Positions 26,610 to 36,706 of a DNA stretch of 64,000 nt are shown piece by piece (positions within the stretch are counted from its first letter, which is position 1; each line of letters starts with the position of its first letter). The position numbers and the translations under genes were made by a program. The notes under the pieces were generated by a model that searched no databases, was not told where the DNA came from, and saw only the letters and a program-made list of their open reading frames with translations. The DNA lies in the NCBI GenBank assembly GCA_963740675.1, contig CAVUFS010000010.1, forward strand, positions 108,193 to 172,192, read 5' to 3'. The DNA is from CAIKMD01 sp963740675. GTDB taxonomy: Bacteria; Pseudomonadota; Alphaproteobacteria; ATCC43930; CGMCC-115725.

Positions 26610-28313
26610 ATGAGCCAAGAAGCGCAAACCACGACACGGCGTATCCATCCGGGTTCGGGCCGGCGGCGTGGCCGCGATCAGCCAAAAGGCCGGCAGGTTG
26701 ACCAGCAATCCCTGACGGAAGTTCGGACGCTACTGGGCGAGCAGCCGCGGCGGCGCGATTTGCTGATCGAATTCCTTCATCTGCTGCAGGACAAATATCA
26801 CTGCCTCCATGCGCGCCACCTCGCGGCATTGGCGGCGGAGATGAAGCTCGCCCTGGTCGAGGTGTATGAGGTCGCGTCTTTCTACGCGCATTTCGACATC
26901 GTGATGGACGACGAGACGCCGCCGCCGGAAATGACGGTGCGCGTCTGCGACAGCCTCACTTGCGAATTGCTCGGCGCGCAAAAGCTGCTGGCGGAATTGC
27001 CGGCCAAGCTCGGCGCCAACGTGCGTGTCGTGCGCGCGCCCTGCATGGGCGGCTGCCACAACGCGCCGGTTACCGCGATCGGCCATGCGCTGCATGAGCA
27101 TGCAACGGTCGACAGTGTTGCCGGCGCCGTCGCCAAGGGCGAAACGCATCCGCATCCGGCCTCTTATCCCGATCTTGCGGCTTACCGCGCGCAGGGCGGC
27201 TACCAGCTCTTGGAAGCCTGCGTTTCGGGCAAGATGACCCGCGACGCATTCCTTAAAATTCTCGACGCCGCGCAGCTTCGCGGCCTCGGCGGCGCCGGTT
27301 TCCCGACCGGGCGCAAATGGCGTGCGGTGCTCGCCGAGCCGAAACCGCGGCTGATGGCGGTCAATGGCGACGAGGGCGAGCCTGGTACTTTCAAGGACCG
27401 CTACTACCTCGAGATCGATCCGCATCGCTTCCTTGAGGGCATGCTGATCGGCGCCTGGATGATCGAGGCACCGGAGACTTACATCTACCTGCGCGACGAA
27501 TATCCGCATATCCGTGCGGCACTGGAGATCGAGATTGCTCGGCTCGAAGCCGCGGGCCTCTCACGTCACACCAAGATTCATCTTCGTCGCGGTGCTGGTG
27601 CTTACATCTGCGGCGAGGAATCGGCGATGCTCGAAAGCATCGAAGGCAAGCGCGGCTTGCCGCGGCACAAGCCGCCTTATCCGTCGCAGGTCGGGCTCTT
27701 TGGTCGGCCGACGCTGATCAACAATGTCGAGACGCTCTATTGGCTGCGCGACATCGTCGATCGCGGCGGCGAATGGTTCGTCAATCAAGGTCGCCGCGGC
27801 CGCAAAGGCCCGCGCAGCTTCTCGGTGTCGGGCCGCGTGAAATCGCCGGGCGTGAAGCTCGCCCCGGCCGGCATCACCGTGCGCGAGCTGATCGATGAAT
27901 TCTGCGGCGGAATGGCCGACGGCCATGTCTTCAAGGGCTATCTGCCGGGCGGCGCTTCGGGCGGCATCCTGCCGGCGTCGATGGCCGATTTGCCCTTGGA
28001 TTTCGGCACGCTCGAACAGCATGGCGCGCTCATCGGCTCGGCGGCGGTTGTCGTCCTCTCCGACAAGGACGATATGAGACTGGTGGCGCTCAATCTTCTG
28101 CGCTTCTTCGAGGATGAGAGCTGCGGGCAATGTACGCCCTGCCGCGTCGGCACCGAAAAGGCGGTGAAACTGTTAGAGGCAAAGAAGTGGGATAGCGCGC
28201 TTTTGGCCGATCTCGCGCGCGTCATGACCGACAGCTCCATCTGTGGCCTCGGTCAAGCCGCAATAAATCCGGTCAAGCTGGTGATCAAGCATTTCCCCGA
28301 GGATGTGTCATGA
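26610..28313 (+). CDS. fdh1B: NAD-dependent formate dehydrogenase beta subunit (NuoE-NuoF fusion)
   Basis: A 567-residue fused flavoprotein. The N-terminal NuoE-like part holds a [2Fe-2S] site from CDSLTC and APCMGGC (about 109-150). The NuoF-like part has the FMN/NADH motifs GLGGAGFPTGRKW (about 224) and RGAGAYICGEESAM (about 325), and a C-terminal [4Fe-4S] site ESCGQCTPCR. This fusion is known from the two-subunit FDH1 of Methylorubrum extorquens, whereas Rhodobacter-type enzymes have separate FdsG and FdsB. It passes electrons from the alpha subunit to NAD. ATG 26610 is preferred over the upstream GTG 26592. The last four bases overlap the alpha-subunit start. Confidence 0.93.
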   Translation: MSQEAQTTTRRIHPGSGRRRGRDQPKGRQVDQQSLTEVRTLLGEQPRRRDLLIEFLHLLQDKYHCLHARHLAALAAEMKLALVEVYEVASFYAHFDIVMDDETPPPEMTVRVCDSLTCELLGAQKLLAELPAKLGANVRVVRAPCMGGCHNAPVTAIGHALHEHATVDSVAGAVAKGETHPHPASYPDLAAYRAQGGYQLLEACVSGKMTRDAFLKILDAAQLRGLGGAGFPTGRKWRAVLAEPKPRLMAVNGDEGEPGTFKDRYYLEIDPHRFLEGMLIGAWMIEAPETYIYLRDEYPHIRAALEIEIARLEAAGLSRHTKIHLRRGAGAYICGEESAMLESIEGKRGLPRHKPPYPSQVGLFGRPTLINNVETLYWLRDIVDRGGEWFVNQGRRGRKGPRSFSVSGRVKSPGVKLAPAGITVRELIDEFCGGMADGHVFKGYLPGGASGGILPASMADLPLDFGTLEQHGALIGSAAVVVLSDKDDMRLVALNLLRFFEDESCGQCTPCRVGTEKAVKLLEAKKWDSALLADLARVMTDSSICGLGQAAINPVKLVIKHFPEDVS

Positions 28314-31097
28314 GCGACGGATCGGGTGTGCTGCCGCAAGGCATGAAATTCTTCTTGGACGGCGTCGAGGTTGAAGCCCTGCCGGGCGAGACGATCTGGC
28401 GCGTCGCGCATCGCCACCAGACCGAGTTGCCGCATCTTTGCTACGCGCCGGAGCCTGGCTATCGTCCCGACGGCAATTGCCGCGCCTGCATGGTCGAGAT
28501 CGAGGGCGAGCGCGCGCTGGCCGCTTCCTGCATCCGCAAGCCGAGTGCGGGGATGAAGGTCAAGACGCAGAGCGAGCGCGCCGTTACCAACCGTAAGCTC
28601 GTCTTCGAATTGCTGGTCGCCGATCAACCGGCGCGCGCGACGACGCATGATCCGGATTCGAAATTCTGGGCGCATGCCGATGGCGTCGGCGTTACGGCGA
28701 GCCGCTTCCCGGCGCGCGAGCAGCCGGTGCCCGATCGCTCGCATCCGGCGATGGCCGTGCATCTCGACGCCTGCATCCAGTGCAATCTTTGCGTCCGCGC
28801 TTGCCGCGAGGTGCAGGTCAACGATGTGATTGGCATGGCGGCGCGCGGGCATGCCGCGAAAATCGTCTTCGATTTCGACGATCCGATGGGACGCAGCACT
28901 TGCGTCGCGTGCGGCGAATGCGTGCAGGCTTGCCCGACCGGCGCGCTGCTGCCGGCGACCATGGTGGATGCGCAAGGCTTGCCACAGTCCAAGCCCGACC
29001 GTCATGTCGATAGCGTCTGCCCTTATTGCGGCGTCGGCTGCCAGATCACTTACAATGTCAGCGACGACAAAATCGTCTCGGTCACAGGCCGTAACGGCCC
29101 GGCGAACGAGCAGCGGCTCTGCGTCAAAGGCCGCTTCGGTTTCGATTACATCACCCATCGCGACCGGCTGATGGTGCCGTTGATCCGCAAGGACGGCGTC
29201 CCGAAACATGCCGCCGACGATATCGATCCGTCCAATCCCTGGACGCACTTCCGCCAAGCGACATGGGATGAAGCGCTCGATCGCGCCGCCGCTGGCTTGA
29301 AGAAAATCCGCGACACCCACGGCGGCGATGCGCTCGCCGGCTTCGGCTCGGCCAAGGGCTCCAACGAAGAGGCTTATCTCTTCCAGAAGCTGGTGCGCGC
29401 CGGCTTCCGCACCAACAACGTCGATCACTGCACGCGGCTTTGCCATGCCTCGTCGGTGGCGGCGCTGATGGAAGGTATCGGTTCGGCGGCGGTGACGGCG
29501 CCGTTCAATGCCGCGAACGATGCCGATGTCATCATCGTCATCGGCGCCAACCCGACCGAGAATCATCCAGTCGCCGCGACCTATTTCAAGCAGGCTGCGA
29601 AGCGCGGCGCGACGCTGGTGGTGATGGATCCGCGCGGCCAGACCTTGAACCGGCATGCGACGCATATGCTGCAATTCAAGCCGGCGCAGGATGTGCCGAT
29701 GCTGTCGGCGCTGCTGCACACGATCATCTATGAAGACCTTTACGACAAGCAATACGTCCAGGCGCATACCGACGATTTCGAATCGGTGCGCGAAGCCGTC
29801 AAAGACCGCACGCCCGAGGCGATGGCGGAACGCTGCGGCATCGATGCCGAGACGCTGAAAACCGTCGCGCGCAAATATGCCCGGGCCGAAAAGGCGATCA
29901 TCTTCTGGGGCATGGGTATTTCGCAGCATGTCCACGGCACCGACAATTCGCGCTGCCTGATCGCGCTTGCCATGGTCACGGGCCAAGTCGGCCGGCCCGG
30001 CACGGGTCTCCATCCGCTGCGCGGCCAGAACAATGTGCAGGGCGCGTCGGATGTTGGCCTCATTCCGATGTTCTATCCCGATTATCGCAAAGTCGAAGAT
30101 CGTCGAGATGCGCCGCATCTACGAAGAGCTGTGGGGCGCTGCGGCCGACCTGAAACGCGGTCTTACCGTCGTCGAGACCATGACCGCTATCCATGAAGGC
30201 CAGGTCCGCGGCATGTACATCATGGGCGAGAATCCGGCGATGTCGGATCCGGATGTCGAGCATGCGCGCGAGGCGCTGGCGAAGCTCGAACATCTCGTCG
30301 TGCAGGATATCTTCCTCACCGAGACGGCGCGTTTCGCCGATGTGGTGCTACCGGCGTCGGCTTGGCCCGAGAAGGGCGGGACCGTCACCAATACCAATCG
30401 CCAGGTACAGATGGGCCGCCCCGCGCTGCCACTGCCGGGCGAGACGCGGCAAGACCTCTGGATCATCCAGGAGCTCGCGCGCCGCATCGGTCTCAACTGG
30501 AACTACAGCGGTCCTGCCGAGGTCTTTGCCGAGATGAAGAAGGGCATGCCTTCGCTCGACAATATCGATTGGGATCGCGTCGAGCGGGAAAGCTCGGTGA
30601 CCTATCCTTGCGATGCGCCGGACAAGCCGGGCAATGAGATCGTCTTCGGCGACGGGTTCCCGACGGCGAATGGTCGCGCCAAGCTGGTCGGGGTCGGTCT
30701 TGTCCCACCGGCCGAACTACCCGACGAGCAATATCCGATGGTGCTGACCACCGGCCGTCAGCTCGAGCATTGGCATACCGGCGCGATGACGCGCCGCGCC
30801 AGCGTGCTGGACGATCTCGAGCCCGAAGCCGTCGCCTCGCTCGCGCCGTCCGATCTTTGGCATATGGGCGTGCAGCCCGGCGATCCGATTCGCGTCGCCA
30901 CGCGTCGCGGCGCGATCGAGCTGACGGCGCGTGCCGACAGCGCCGTGCCGCCGGGCATGCTCTTCATTCCGTTCTGCTTCGCGGAGGCGGCGGCGAATAT
31001 GCTGACCAATCCGCAGCTCGACCCGTTCGGGAAGATTCCCGAATTCAAATTCTGCGCCGCGCGGGTCGAGAAAATAGAAAAAGCGGCGGCCGAATAG
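28310..31097 (+). CDS. fdh1A: NAD-dependent formate dehydrogenase alpha subunit (Mo/W-bis-MGD), apparent frameshift
   Basis: The catalytic subunit, about 929 residues after one correction. In order it has a ferredoxin-like [2Fe-2S] domain (CRACMVEIEG), two [4Fe-4S] sites (CIQCNLCVRAC and CVACGECVQAC), and the FdhF-type [4Fe-4S] site CPYCGVGC. The molybdopterin domain carries the catalytic pair Cys378-His379 in RLCHASSV, and the C-terminal cofactor-binding domain has TTGRQLEHWHTGAMTRR. The first frame runs to about 30100 (YPDYRKVED); the second continues from there as VEMRRIYEELWG to 31097. One extra base near 30101 explains it. It oxidises formate from oxalate breakdown to CO2. Whether the break is real decides whether the pathway works. 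Confidence 0.9.
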
Positions 31098-31107
31098 CCG
31101 CCGCTTT
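31080..31107. terminator. Bidirectional terminator between the formate dehydrogenase and antiporter genes
   Basis: An 11-base perfect stem AAAGCGGCGGC/GCCGCCGCTTT with a 6-base loop includes the alpha-subunit stop codon. A-rich bases on the left and TTTATT on the right make it usable from both directions, as expected between two convergent genes. Confidence 0.8.
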
Positions 31108-31130
31108 ATTCCTATCGCGTACGAGCGTCG

Positions 31131-32412
31131 TTAGGCCGTTCGCACCGCCGCTGTCGCGGTCTCGCTGGCGCGCGCGTTATAGGCGGCACGCCACGGCTTC
31201 AACACGAAGAGCGCGAGCACCGCGACCAGCAGATTGGCGATGGTCGCGAGCAGGAACACCACATGCCAACTTCCCGTGGACGCCTGCAGCGCGTTTGCCG
31301 CCGGTACCAGGAATGATGCGGTGCCTTTCGCTGTGTAGAGCAGCCCGGCATTGGTCGCTGCGTATTTCGAGCCGTAGGTGTCGGTGCAGGTCGCGGGGAA
31401 GAGGCTGTAGATCTCGCCCCAGGTGAAATAGACCAGACCCGCGGCGATCACGAAACCAACGGGCGATGTGCCGATCGTGCCCAAGCCCCAATAGGCCGCG
31501 GCGCCGCAAGTGAAGACGATCGCCATCGTGTTCTCGCGGCCGATATGATCCGATATCCAGCCGAAGGTTGGGCGCGCCAACCCGTTCAAGACATTGTCGA
31601 CGATGCCGGCGACGACAAGGGTCGTGCCGGCAATAAAGAATAGATCGACGTTGACGCCCGCGATTTTGTAATCGCGCGCGATCGGCGCGACTTGCGCGGT
31701 GACGACAAGACCGCTCGCCGCGACCAGCACGAACATAATGTAGAGCAGATAGAAGATCGGCGATTTCAGCATCTCGCCCGGCGTGTGATCGCGCCGCGCC
31801 TGGCTGACACGCCGCGCCGCCGCGGGGACTTGTCCGGCCGCGGGCCCACGCAGGAAGGCGGCGAGCAGCAGGATGATGATGCCCTGGCCCAGGCCGAACC
31901 ACAGGAAGGCTGCTTGATAGCCGTGCGTCTGAATTGTGGTGATGATCGGATAGACGGTCAGCGCGGCGCCTGCGCCGAAGCCCGCAGCGGTCAAGCCGGC
32001 GGCGAGGCCACGGCGATCGGGGAACCATTTGAGCGCGTTGCCGACGCAAGTACCATAGACCGCGCCCGCGCCGAGACCCGAAAGGATCGCGCCGAGATAA
32101 AGCATCGGCAGCGAATCGGCGACTGAGTTCAGTGCCCAGGCGATCGCGACCATCACGCCGCCGAAAGCGATCACGAGCTGCGGTCCGAATTTGTCGACGA
32201 ACCATGACTTCGACCGGCACGAGCCAGGTCTCGGTCGCGATGAACAGCGAGAAGGCGAATTGAATACCTTCGCGTCCCCAATGATGCGCTTGATCCATCG
32301 GGTCGACGAAATAGGTCCAGCCATATTGCAGATTGGCGACCATCACCATGCAGATGATGCCGGCCAGTAATTGCAGCCACCGATACGAATTGCTTGTCGT
32401 TGCTTCCGTCAT
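31131..32412 (-). CDS. oxlT: Oxalate/formate MFS antiporter (OxlT-like), copy 1, apparent frameshift
   Basis: A 12-helix major facilitator of the oxalate:formate antiporter family, about 426 residues. The N-terminal piece (ATG 32412, MTEATTSNSYRWLQLLAG, then NLQYGWTYF and ETWLVPVE) is in one frame. From about 32205 leftward the protein continues in another frame as WFVDKFGPQLVIAFGG to the stop at 31131. The total length is 3n+1, so one extra base near 32205 breaks it. The family exchanges external oxalate for internal formate, which fits the oxc, frc and formate dehydrogenase genes upstream. It is a close paralogue of the gene at 32751-34029. Confidence 0.87.
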
Positions 32413-32564
32413 CGTCCCACCTAATTCGTTTCTGGAACGCACAATTTTGGCGAATGATGCATTTCTGCGTCATCGATGCGTTCGTTGATGTCGGCCATCA
32501 ATACGTCATTTTCGCGGTCGATGCCAAATGGAATTCAACTTTTCGCGGTAATTGGACGCCCATC

Positions 32565-32726
32565 GGCCACGCCAAGCTGGCGGTTGGACTGGTGCCGCCT
32601 GCAAGACCCCGATGGTGCTGGCCACCGGCCGGTGGCTCGAGCATTGGATACCGGCGCTATGACGCGCCGCACCCGTTCGGGAAAATCCCCGAATTCAAAT
32701 TCGGCGCGGCGCGGGTGGAGAAGACG
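32565..32726 (+). pseudogene. Remnant of the formate dehydrogenase alpha-subunit 3' end
   Basis: A decayed second copy of the 3' part of the gene ending at 31097. Recognisable pieces in order are CGCCAAGCTGG, CCGATGGTGCTG, CTCGAGCATTGG, ATGACGCGCCGC and the ending CCCGTTCGGGAAAATCCCCG, which encodes PFGKIPEFKFGAARVEK. About 225 bases are missing between the ATGACGCGCCGC and CCCGTTCGGG blocks, and frames are mixed. It lies about 25 bases from the end of antiporter copy 2, as the intact gene lies 33 bases from copy 1. It therefore marks a tandem duplication of [alpha-subunit 3' end + antiporter]. Confidence 0.85.
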
Positions 32727-32750
32727 TCGAGCCTCGCCCCTCGCCGCGGC

Positions 32751-34029
32751 TTACGCGGTTCTTGCCGTCTGTCCCGAGATCGTGCTGCGCAGCTCATGTG
32801 CGTTACGCAAGGGTCGAAGGACCGCGAGCGCCATGATCGCCGCCAGCGCGTTGAGCAGCGCTGCGACAATGAACACGGCGTGCCAGCTACCGGTCGCGGT
32901 ATTCAACACATTGGCGAACGGTACCAGGATCGAGGCCGTGCCCTTGGCCGTGTACAGCAGCCCCGCATTGGTCGTGGCGTATTTGCTGCCGTAGACGTCG
33001 GTGCAGGTCGAGGGGAAGAGGCTGTAGATTTCGCCCCAGGCGAAGAAGACAAGGCCGGTCAATAAGACGAACGCAACCGGGCTCGTGCCGAAGGCGCTGA
33101 GCGCCCAGATCCCCAGCGCCTCGATCCCGAACGCAATGAACATCGTGTTCTCGCGCCCGATATGATCCGAGACCCAGCCGAAGAACGGCCGCGTAATGCC
33201 GTTCATGATCCGATCGATGGAGAGCGCGAAGGTCAGCGCCGGCAAGGTGATGCCGATGAGGCTGACTGACGTCTTGGCGATCTGGAAATCGTTGGCAATC
33301 GGCGCGAGCTGCGCGGTCGCCATCAGTCCGCCTGCGCCAACCATGACGAACATCGCGTACATCACCCAGAAGATCGGCGAGCGCAGCACTTCAACCGGCG
33401 TGTAGTCGCGCGACGATTGCCTCACCTTCGTCGATGCGGCAGGCACCTGTCCCGCTTTCGGCGCGGCAAGGAACAAGGAGACCAGAACGATCACGATGCC
33501 TTGGCCGATTCCGAAGGAGATAAACGTTGATTTCATAACCGCCCGATTGGATCATGTTCTGGATCGGGATGATCGTCAGCGCCGAACCCGCGCCAAACCC
33601 TGCGGCCGTCAGGCCGGCAGCCAAGCCGCGGTGGTCGGGAAACCATTTGAGCGCATTGCCAACGCAGGTACCATAGACACCGCCCGCGCCGATGCCGCCG
33701 ATCGCGGCGGCAATGTAGAGAACCGTGAGTGATTGCGCATAGCCGTTCATGACCCAGGCAATGGCGACCAGAATGCCGCCTACGAAGACAACGATCTTCG
33801 GACCGAAGCGGTCGACGAACCATCCTTCAACCGGAACGAGCCAAGTCTCGCACAGCACGAAGATGCTGAACGCGACTTGGATGCCGGGACGTCCCCAGTG
33901 AAACTTGTCGTCAATCGGCGTGACGAAGAGCGTCCAGCCATATTGGAGATTGGCGATCATGACCATGCAGAGGATGCCAGCCGTCAATTGCAGCCAACGA
34001 TAGGAATTGCTCACTGTCGATTGTGTCAT
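32751..34029 (-). CDS. oxlT: Oxalate/formate MFS antiporter (OxlT-like), copy 2, apparent frameshift
   Basis: A second OxlT-type major facilitator, about 425 residues, strongly similar to copy 1 over its full length. Shared stretches include NSYRWLQL, YGTCVGNALKWFPD and NAGLLYTAKGTAS. The N-terminal piece reads from ATG 34029 to about 33535 (MIQSGGYE). The remainder runs in another frame from 33530 (KSTFISFGIGQG) to 32751. The length is again 3n+1, consistent with one extra base at the join. The gap to copy 1 contains the formate dehydrogenase remnant. Two antiporters could differ in substrate or regulation; the broken frames leave their activity open. Confidence 0.87.
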
Positions 34030-34216
34030 GGCGTCACCCGTTTCATCCCAGAACGCGCGGCTTAGGCCGTTGACCTATTATCGTTAGTAAGAGCCATCAA
34101 TAGTCACGTATGCGGGCGGTGACAATTGGAAATTCCGTCCTTTGCAGCAGGAGACAGAAACTTTCGTGCACTGCAATATACAGCCGGTAATTCCAAAGTC
34201 TGAGAGAGGCATGATC

Positions 34217-34954
34217 ATGGCGGATTTCAGGCGCCTTTCGCGTGTGATGCCATTCGCCGTTGCACTGGCATTCACTGCTTTGTGTTCCGCAACGGCACAG
34301 AGCTTGCCACCGCGGCCGGTGCCGAACGGGGAGAGCGTACTTCACCTCAGCGAGACGGTTCAGCGCGACGTGCCGCGCGATCTCTTGCGCGCGACGCTCG
34401 CGGCCGAGGTGACTGATCCCGATGCCGGCAAGGTGCAGAGCGAGATCAATCAGCGCATGAGCGCGGCGATGACGCGCATCAAGCAGACCAGCGGCGTCAC
34501 GGTGGAGACTGGCGGCTACAGCGTCTATCGCGAGACACCGGACAAGCAGCCGGCGCGCTGGCATGGCAGCCAGACGGTCACGTTGACGAGCAAGGATTTC
34601 GCCACGCTGCTGAGCCTGACCGGTACATTGCAACAGCAAGGGCTGGTGACTTAATCGCTTACGCCGGATATCTCCCGCGAAGCGCGGCAGTCGGTCGAGG
34701 ATTCGCTGACCGATGAAGCGCTGACGCGCTTGAAGCAACGCGCCGATCGCATTGCCGCGACGGCGGGCGTGAAGCTGCAGGGGATTTACTCGCTTAGCGT
34801 CGGCAATGTGAACGCGCCGCCGCCAATCGTTCAGCCGATGATGCGTATGATGGCTGCTGCCGCCCCCGCACCGGCACCGCCACCGGTCGCCGAAGCCGGC
34901 ACCGCCACGGTGTCCATCACCGCGACGGCGGAATTCGCGCTCGCGCCGCCGTGA
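34217..34954 (+). pseudogene. SIMPL domain periplasmic protein interrupted by an in-frame stop
   Basis: A DUF541/SIMPL-family protein of about 245 residues. It has a signal peptide (FAVALAFTALCSATAQS) and a first half with VLHLSETVQRDVPRDLLRA and VTVETGGYSVYRE. A TAA codon sits at 34652-34654 after LQQQGLVT. The same frame then continues with family sequence to 34954 (SLTPDISREARQSVEDSL, ALTRLKQRADRIAATAGVKL, and a Pro/Ala linker before VSITATAEFAL). A CAA-to-TAA change would explain the stop. ATG 34217 fits GAGAGG at 34203-34208 better than ATG 34211. The function of such periplasmic proteins is poorly known; oxidative-stress links have been reported for relatives. Confidence 0.82.
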
Positions 34955-35040
34955 TGGGCTGCGCTTGGCCGGCATATCACCTGCGCTGGACGGGAATGTC
35001 TTCCGGGCCTACATAAATTGGGCGCCTGAAGGAGGCCATC

Positions 35041-35877
35041 ATGGCTGAACTCGCCGAAATCGAAGCACCCGCGACCATCGAAGCCTCGGTCAATTATATG
35101 GTCGAGGACGGGCAACAGCTCTTCACCTATACCGGCGGACCCGGCTCGACCGATATCCGCACTGGCGGCACGGCGGACCCGCATACCGTCACGATGCATA
35201 ACGGCCGGCTCGTGCCCGGCGGTTTCGCGCTCGAGCGCAATGGCTTCCACTTCCTGCCGCACAACACGCAGATGCGCGACTTCTTCGACGAAGACGAGAT
35301 CGCGCGAATCTACTATCCCGAGATGGAAGCGCTGATCAAACGCGAGACCGGCGCGTCGCGCGTCGTCGTCTTCGATCACACGCTGCGTACCGCCGATGAC
35401 GAGATGCGCGAGGCGAAGAAGATTTGCGAAGTCGTCCGCCGCGTTCACAACGACTACACCGAATGGTCCGGCCCGCAACGCGTGCGCGATCTGATGGGTG
35501 GCGAGGCCGAGGCGCTGCTCAAGAAGCGCTTCGCCATCGTGCAATGCTGGCGCCCGATCCGCCATCCGGTCGAGACGTTCCCGCTCGCGCTGTGCGATGC
35601 GCGCAGCATGGAGTTCAAGGATTTCGTGATCTCCGAGCGCCGCTATCCCGATCGCATCGGCCAGACCTATGCGGTGAAATACAATCCGAAGCACCAATGG
35701 TATTGGTTCCCGCTGATGCGGCGCGACGAGGCGCTGGTGTTCAAGGTGTTCGATTCGGAAAAGAATGGCGGCGCACGCTGGACGGCGCATACCGCTTTCG
35801 ACGTTCCGTCGCCGCCGCCGAATGCCCGGCCGCGCGAGAGCATCGAGATCCGCACGCTGGCTTTCTTCGACGCTTAA
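35041..35877 (+). CDS. CmcJ/NvfI family oxidoreductase
   Basis: A 278-residue protein of the CmcJ/NvfI/AsaB group, which includes cephamycin 7-alpha-methoxylation factor CmcJ and fungal gibberellin desaturase-like enzymes. Family landmarks are VFDHTLR, the VHNDYTEWSGPQRVRDL block with its H-x-D, FAIVQCWRPIRHPVETFPLALCDA, and the C-terminal WYWFPLM...EALVFKVFDS. The H-x-D and distal His suggest a 2-oxoglutarate/Fe(II)-dependent-like centre, but this is inference. A strong GGAGG-type site precedes ATG 35041. No biosynthetic cluster surrounds it, so the substrate cannot be guessed. Confidence 0.85.
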   Translation: MAELAEIEAPATIEASVNYMVEDGQQLFTYTGGPGSTDIRTGGTADPHTVTMHNGRLVPGGFALERNGFHFLPHNTQMRDFFDEDEIARIYYPEMEALIKRETGASRVVVFDHTLRTADDEMREAKKICEVVRRVHNDYTEWSGPQRVRDLMGGEAEALLKKRFAIVQCWRPIRHPVETFPLALCDARSMEFKDFVISERRYPDRIGQTYAVKYNPKHQWYWFPLMRRDEALVFKVFDSEKNGGARWTAHTAFDVPSPPPNARPRESIEIRTLAFFDA

Positions 35878-35937
35878 AGCTGCGGGGCGGGGCTTCCGCG
35901 CACCGCGTATCTGACGCGTTTCTGCCGCGGCAAGGCG

Positions 35938-36706
35938 TCAAGGTTTCGCAGTTTGTGCGCGCAGCGAATTGGCGAGACTGATGAGGTTCTCGGGGTTCAC
36001 GCGGATCACGCCGCCACGCGGGCTGTCGATATCGGCAATCAAGAAAAACGAAATCGACAGGGCCAACGGCAGAATCAAGAAAAGCGGCTTCGTACCCGAA
36101 GTGTCGGGCGCCGAAGCCGACCAAGATATTCCCGCAGACAGCGATGGCCGCCATCAATACCCAAGCCGAAACGGGAATGCGATTCCGCCAGGCGGCTTGC
36201 GTATATCCCTGCGCGTTCAACACATCGTTCATGCCGGCGACGGCCAATGCCACCAGCGGATTTGGCTGCGCCGCGCCCGAAGTGCGCACGATGGACCACA
36301 GATCGGTTTGCAACCGAGCAGTCTGCGCGTCGATCTGGCTCAGTTGCCGCTTGTCCCGCGTTTCGTATGACAATATCCGCTGATCGAGATAATTCTCCAG
36401 AAGCGTCCGTAGCCGTGCCGCGTCGGCGGCGGGAAGCAGGTCGACCCGAAGATATTCCGTGCCGATAGCATTGGCCTCGGCTTCTTCGTAGTTCTTGCGC
36501 TGGTCGTACCGGCTGATCGACATCGAAAAACTGAAGCCGATGATGAGGCCGAGCAATGTCAGGATCGCGCTGAGGACGAGGCCAAAGTCTGCACGTAACG
36601 TTTCTTCCAGTTTTGCGCGCCTTTTGAAAAATGTCGCCCCGCTCCAAAGCGATAGCGAAAGCAAGACGAACGAAACGGCTAAGACGAGTAAGGGATAATC
36701 CCGCAA
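35938..36706 (-). CDS. DUF4239 (bestrophin-like) membrane protein, apparent frameshift
   Basis: A membrane protein of about 255 residues with helices at about 5-22 and 42-64, the family motif SRYDQRKNYEEAEANAIGTEYLR, and a C-terminal helix pair. The frame from 36706 is correct to GARHFGYEAAF. It then leaves the family sequence and would run on to 35741 as Arg/Pro-rich nonsense. In the next frame the natural ending appears (LILPLALSISFFLIADIDSP then NPENLISLANSL), with a stop at 35938-35940. One extra A/T in the four-base run near 36080 accounts for it. The function of DUF4239 proteins is unknown; a channel role is suggested by fold similarity only. Confidence 0.8.

Noticed and set aside
32394..33065. 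Open frame of 223 codons between the antiporters as a new gene
   Set aside because: Its only recognisable part is the formate dehydrogenase fragment; the rest is antisense to antiporter copy 2.
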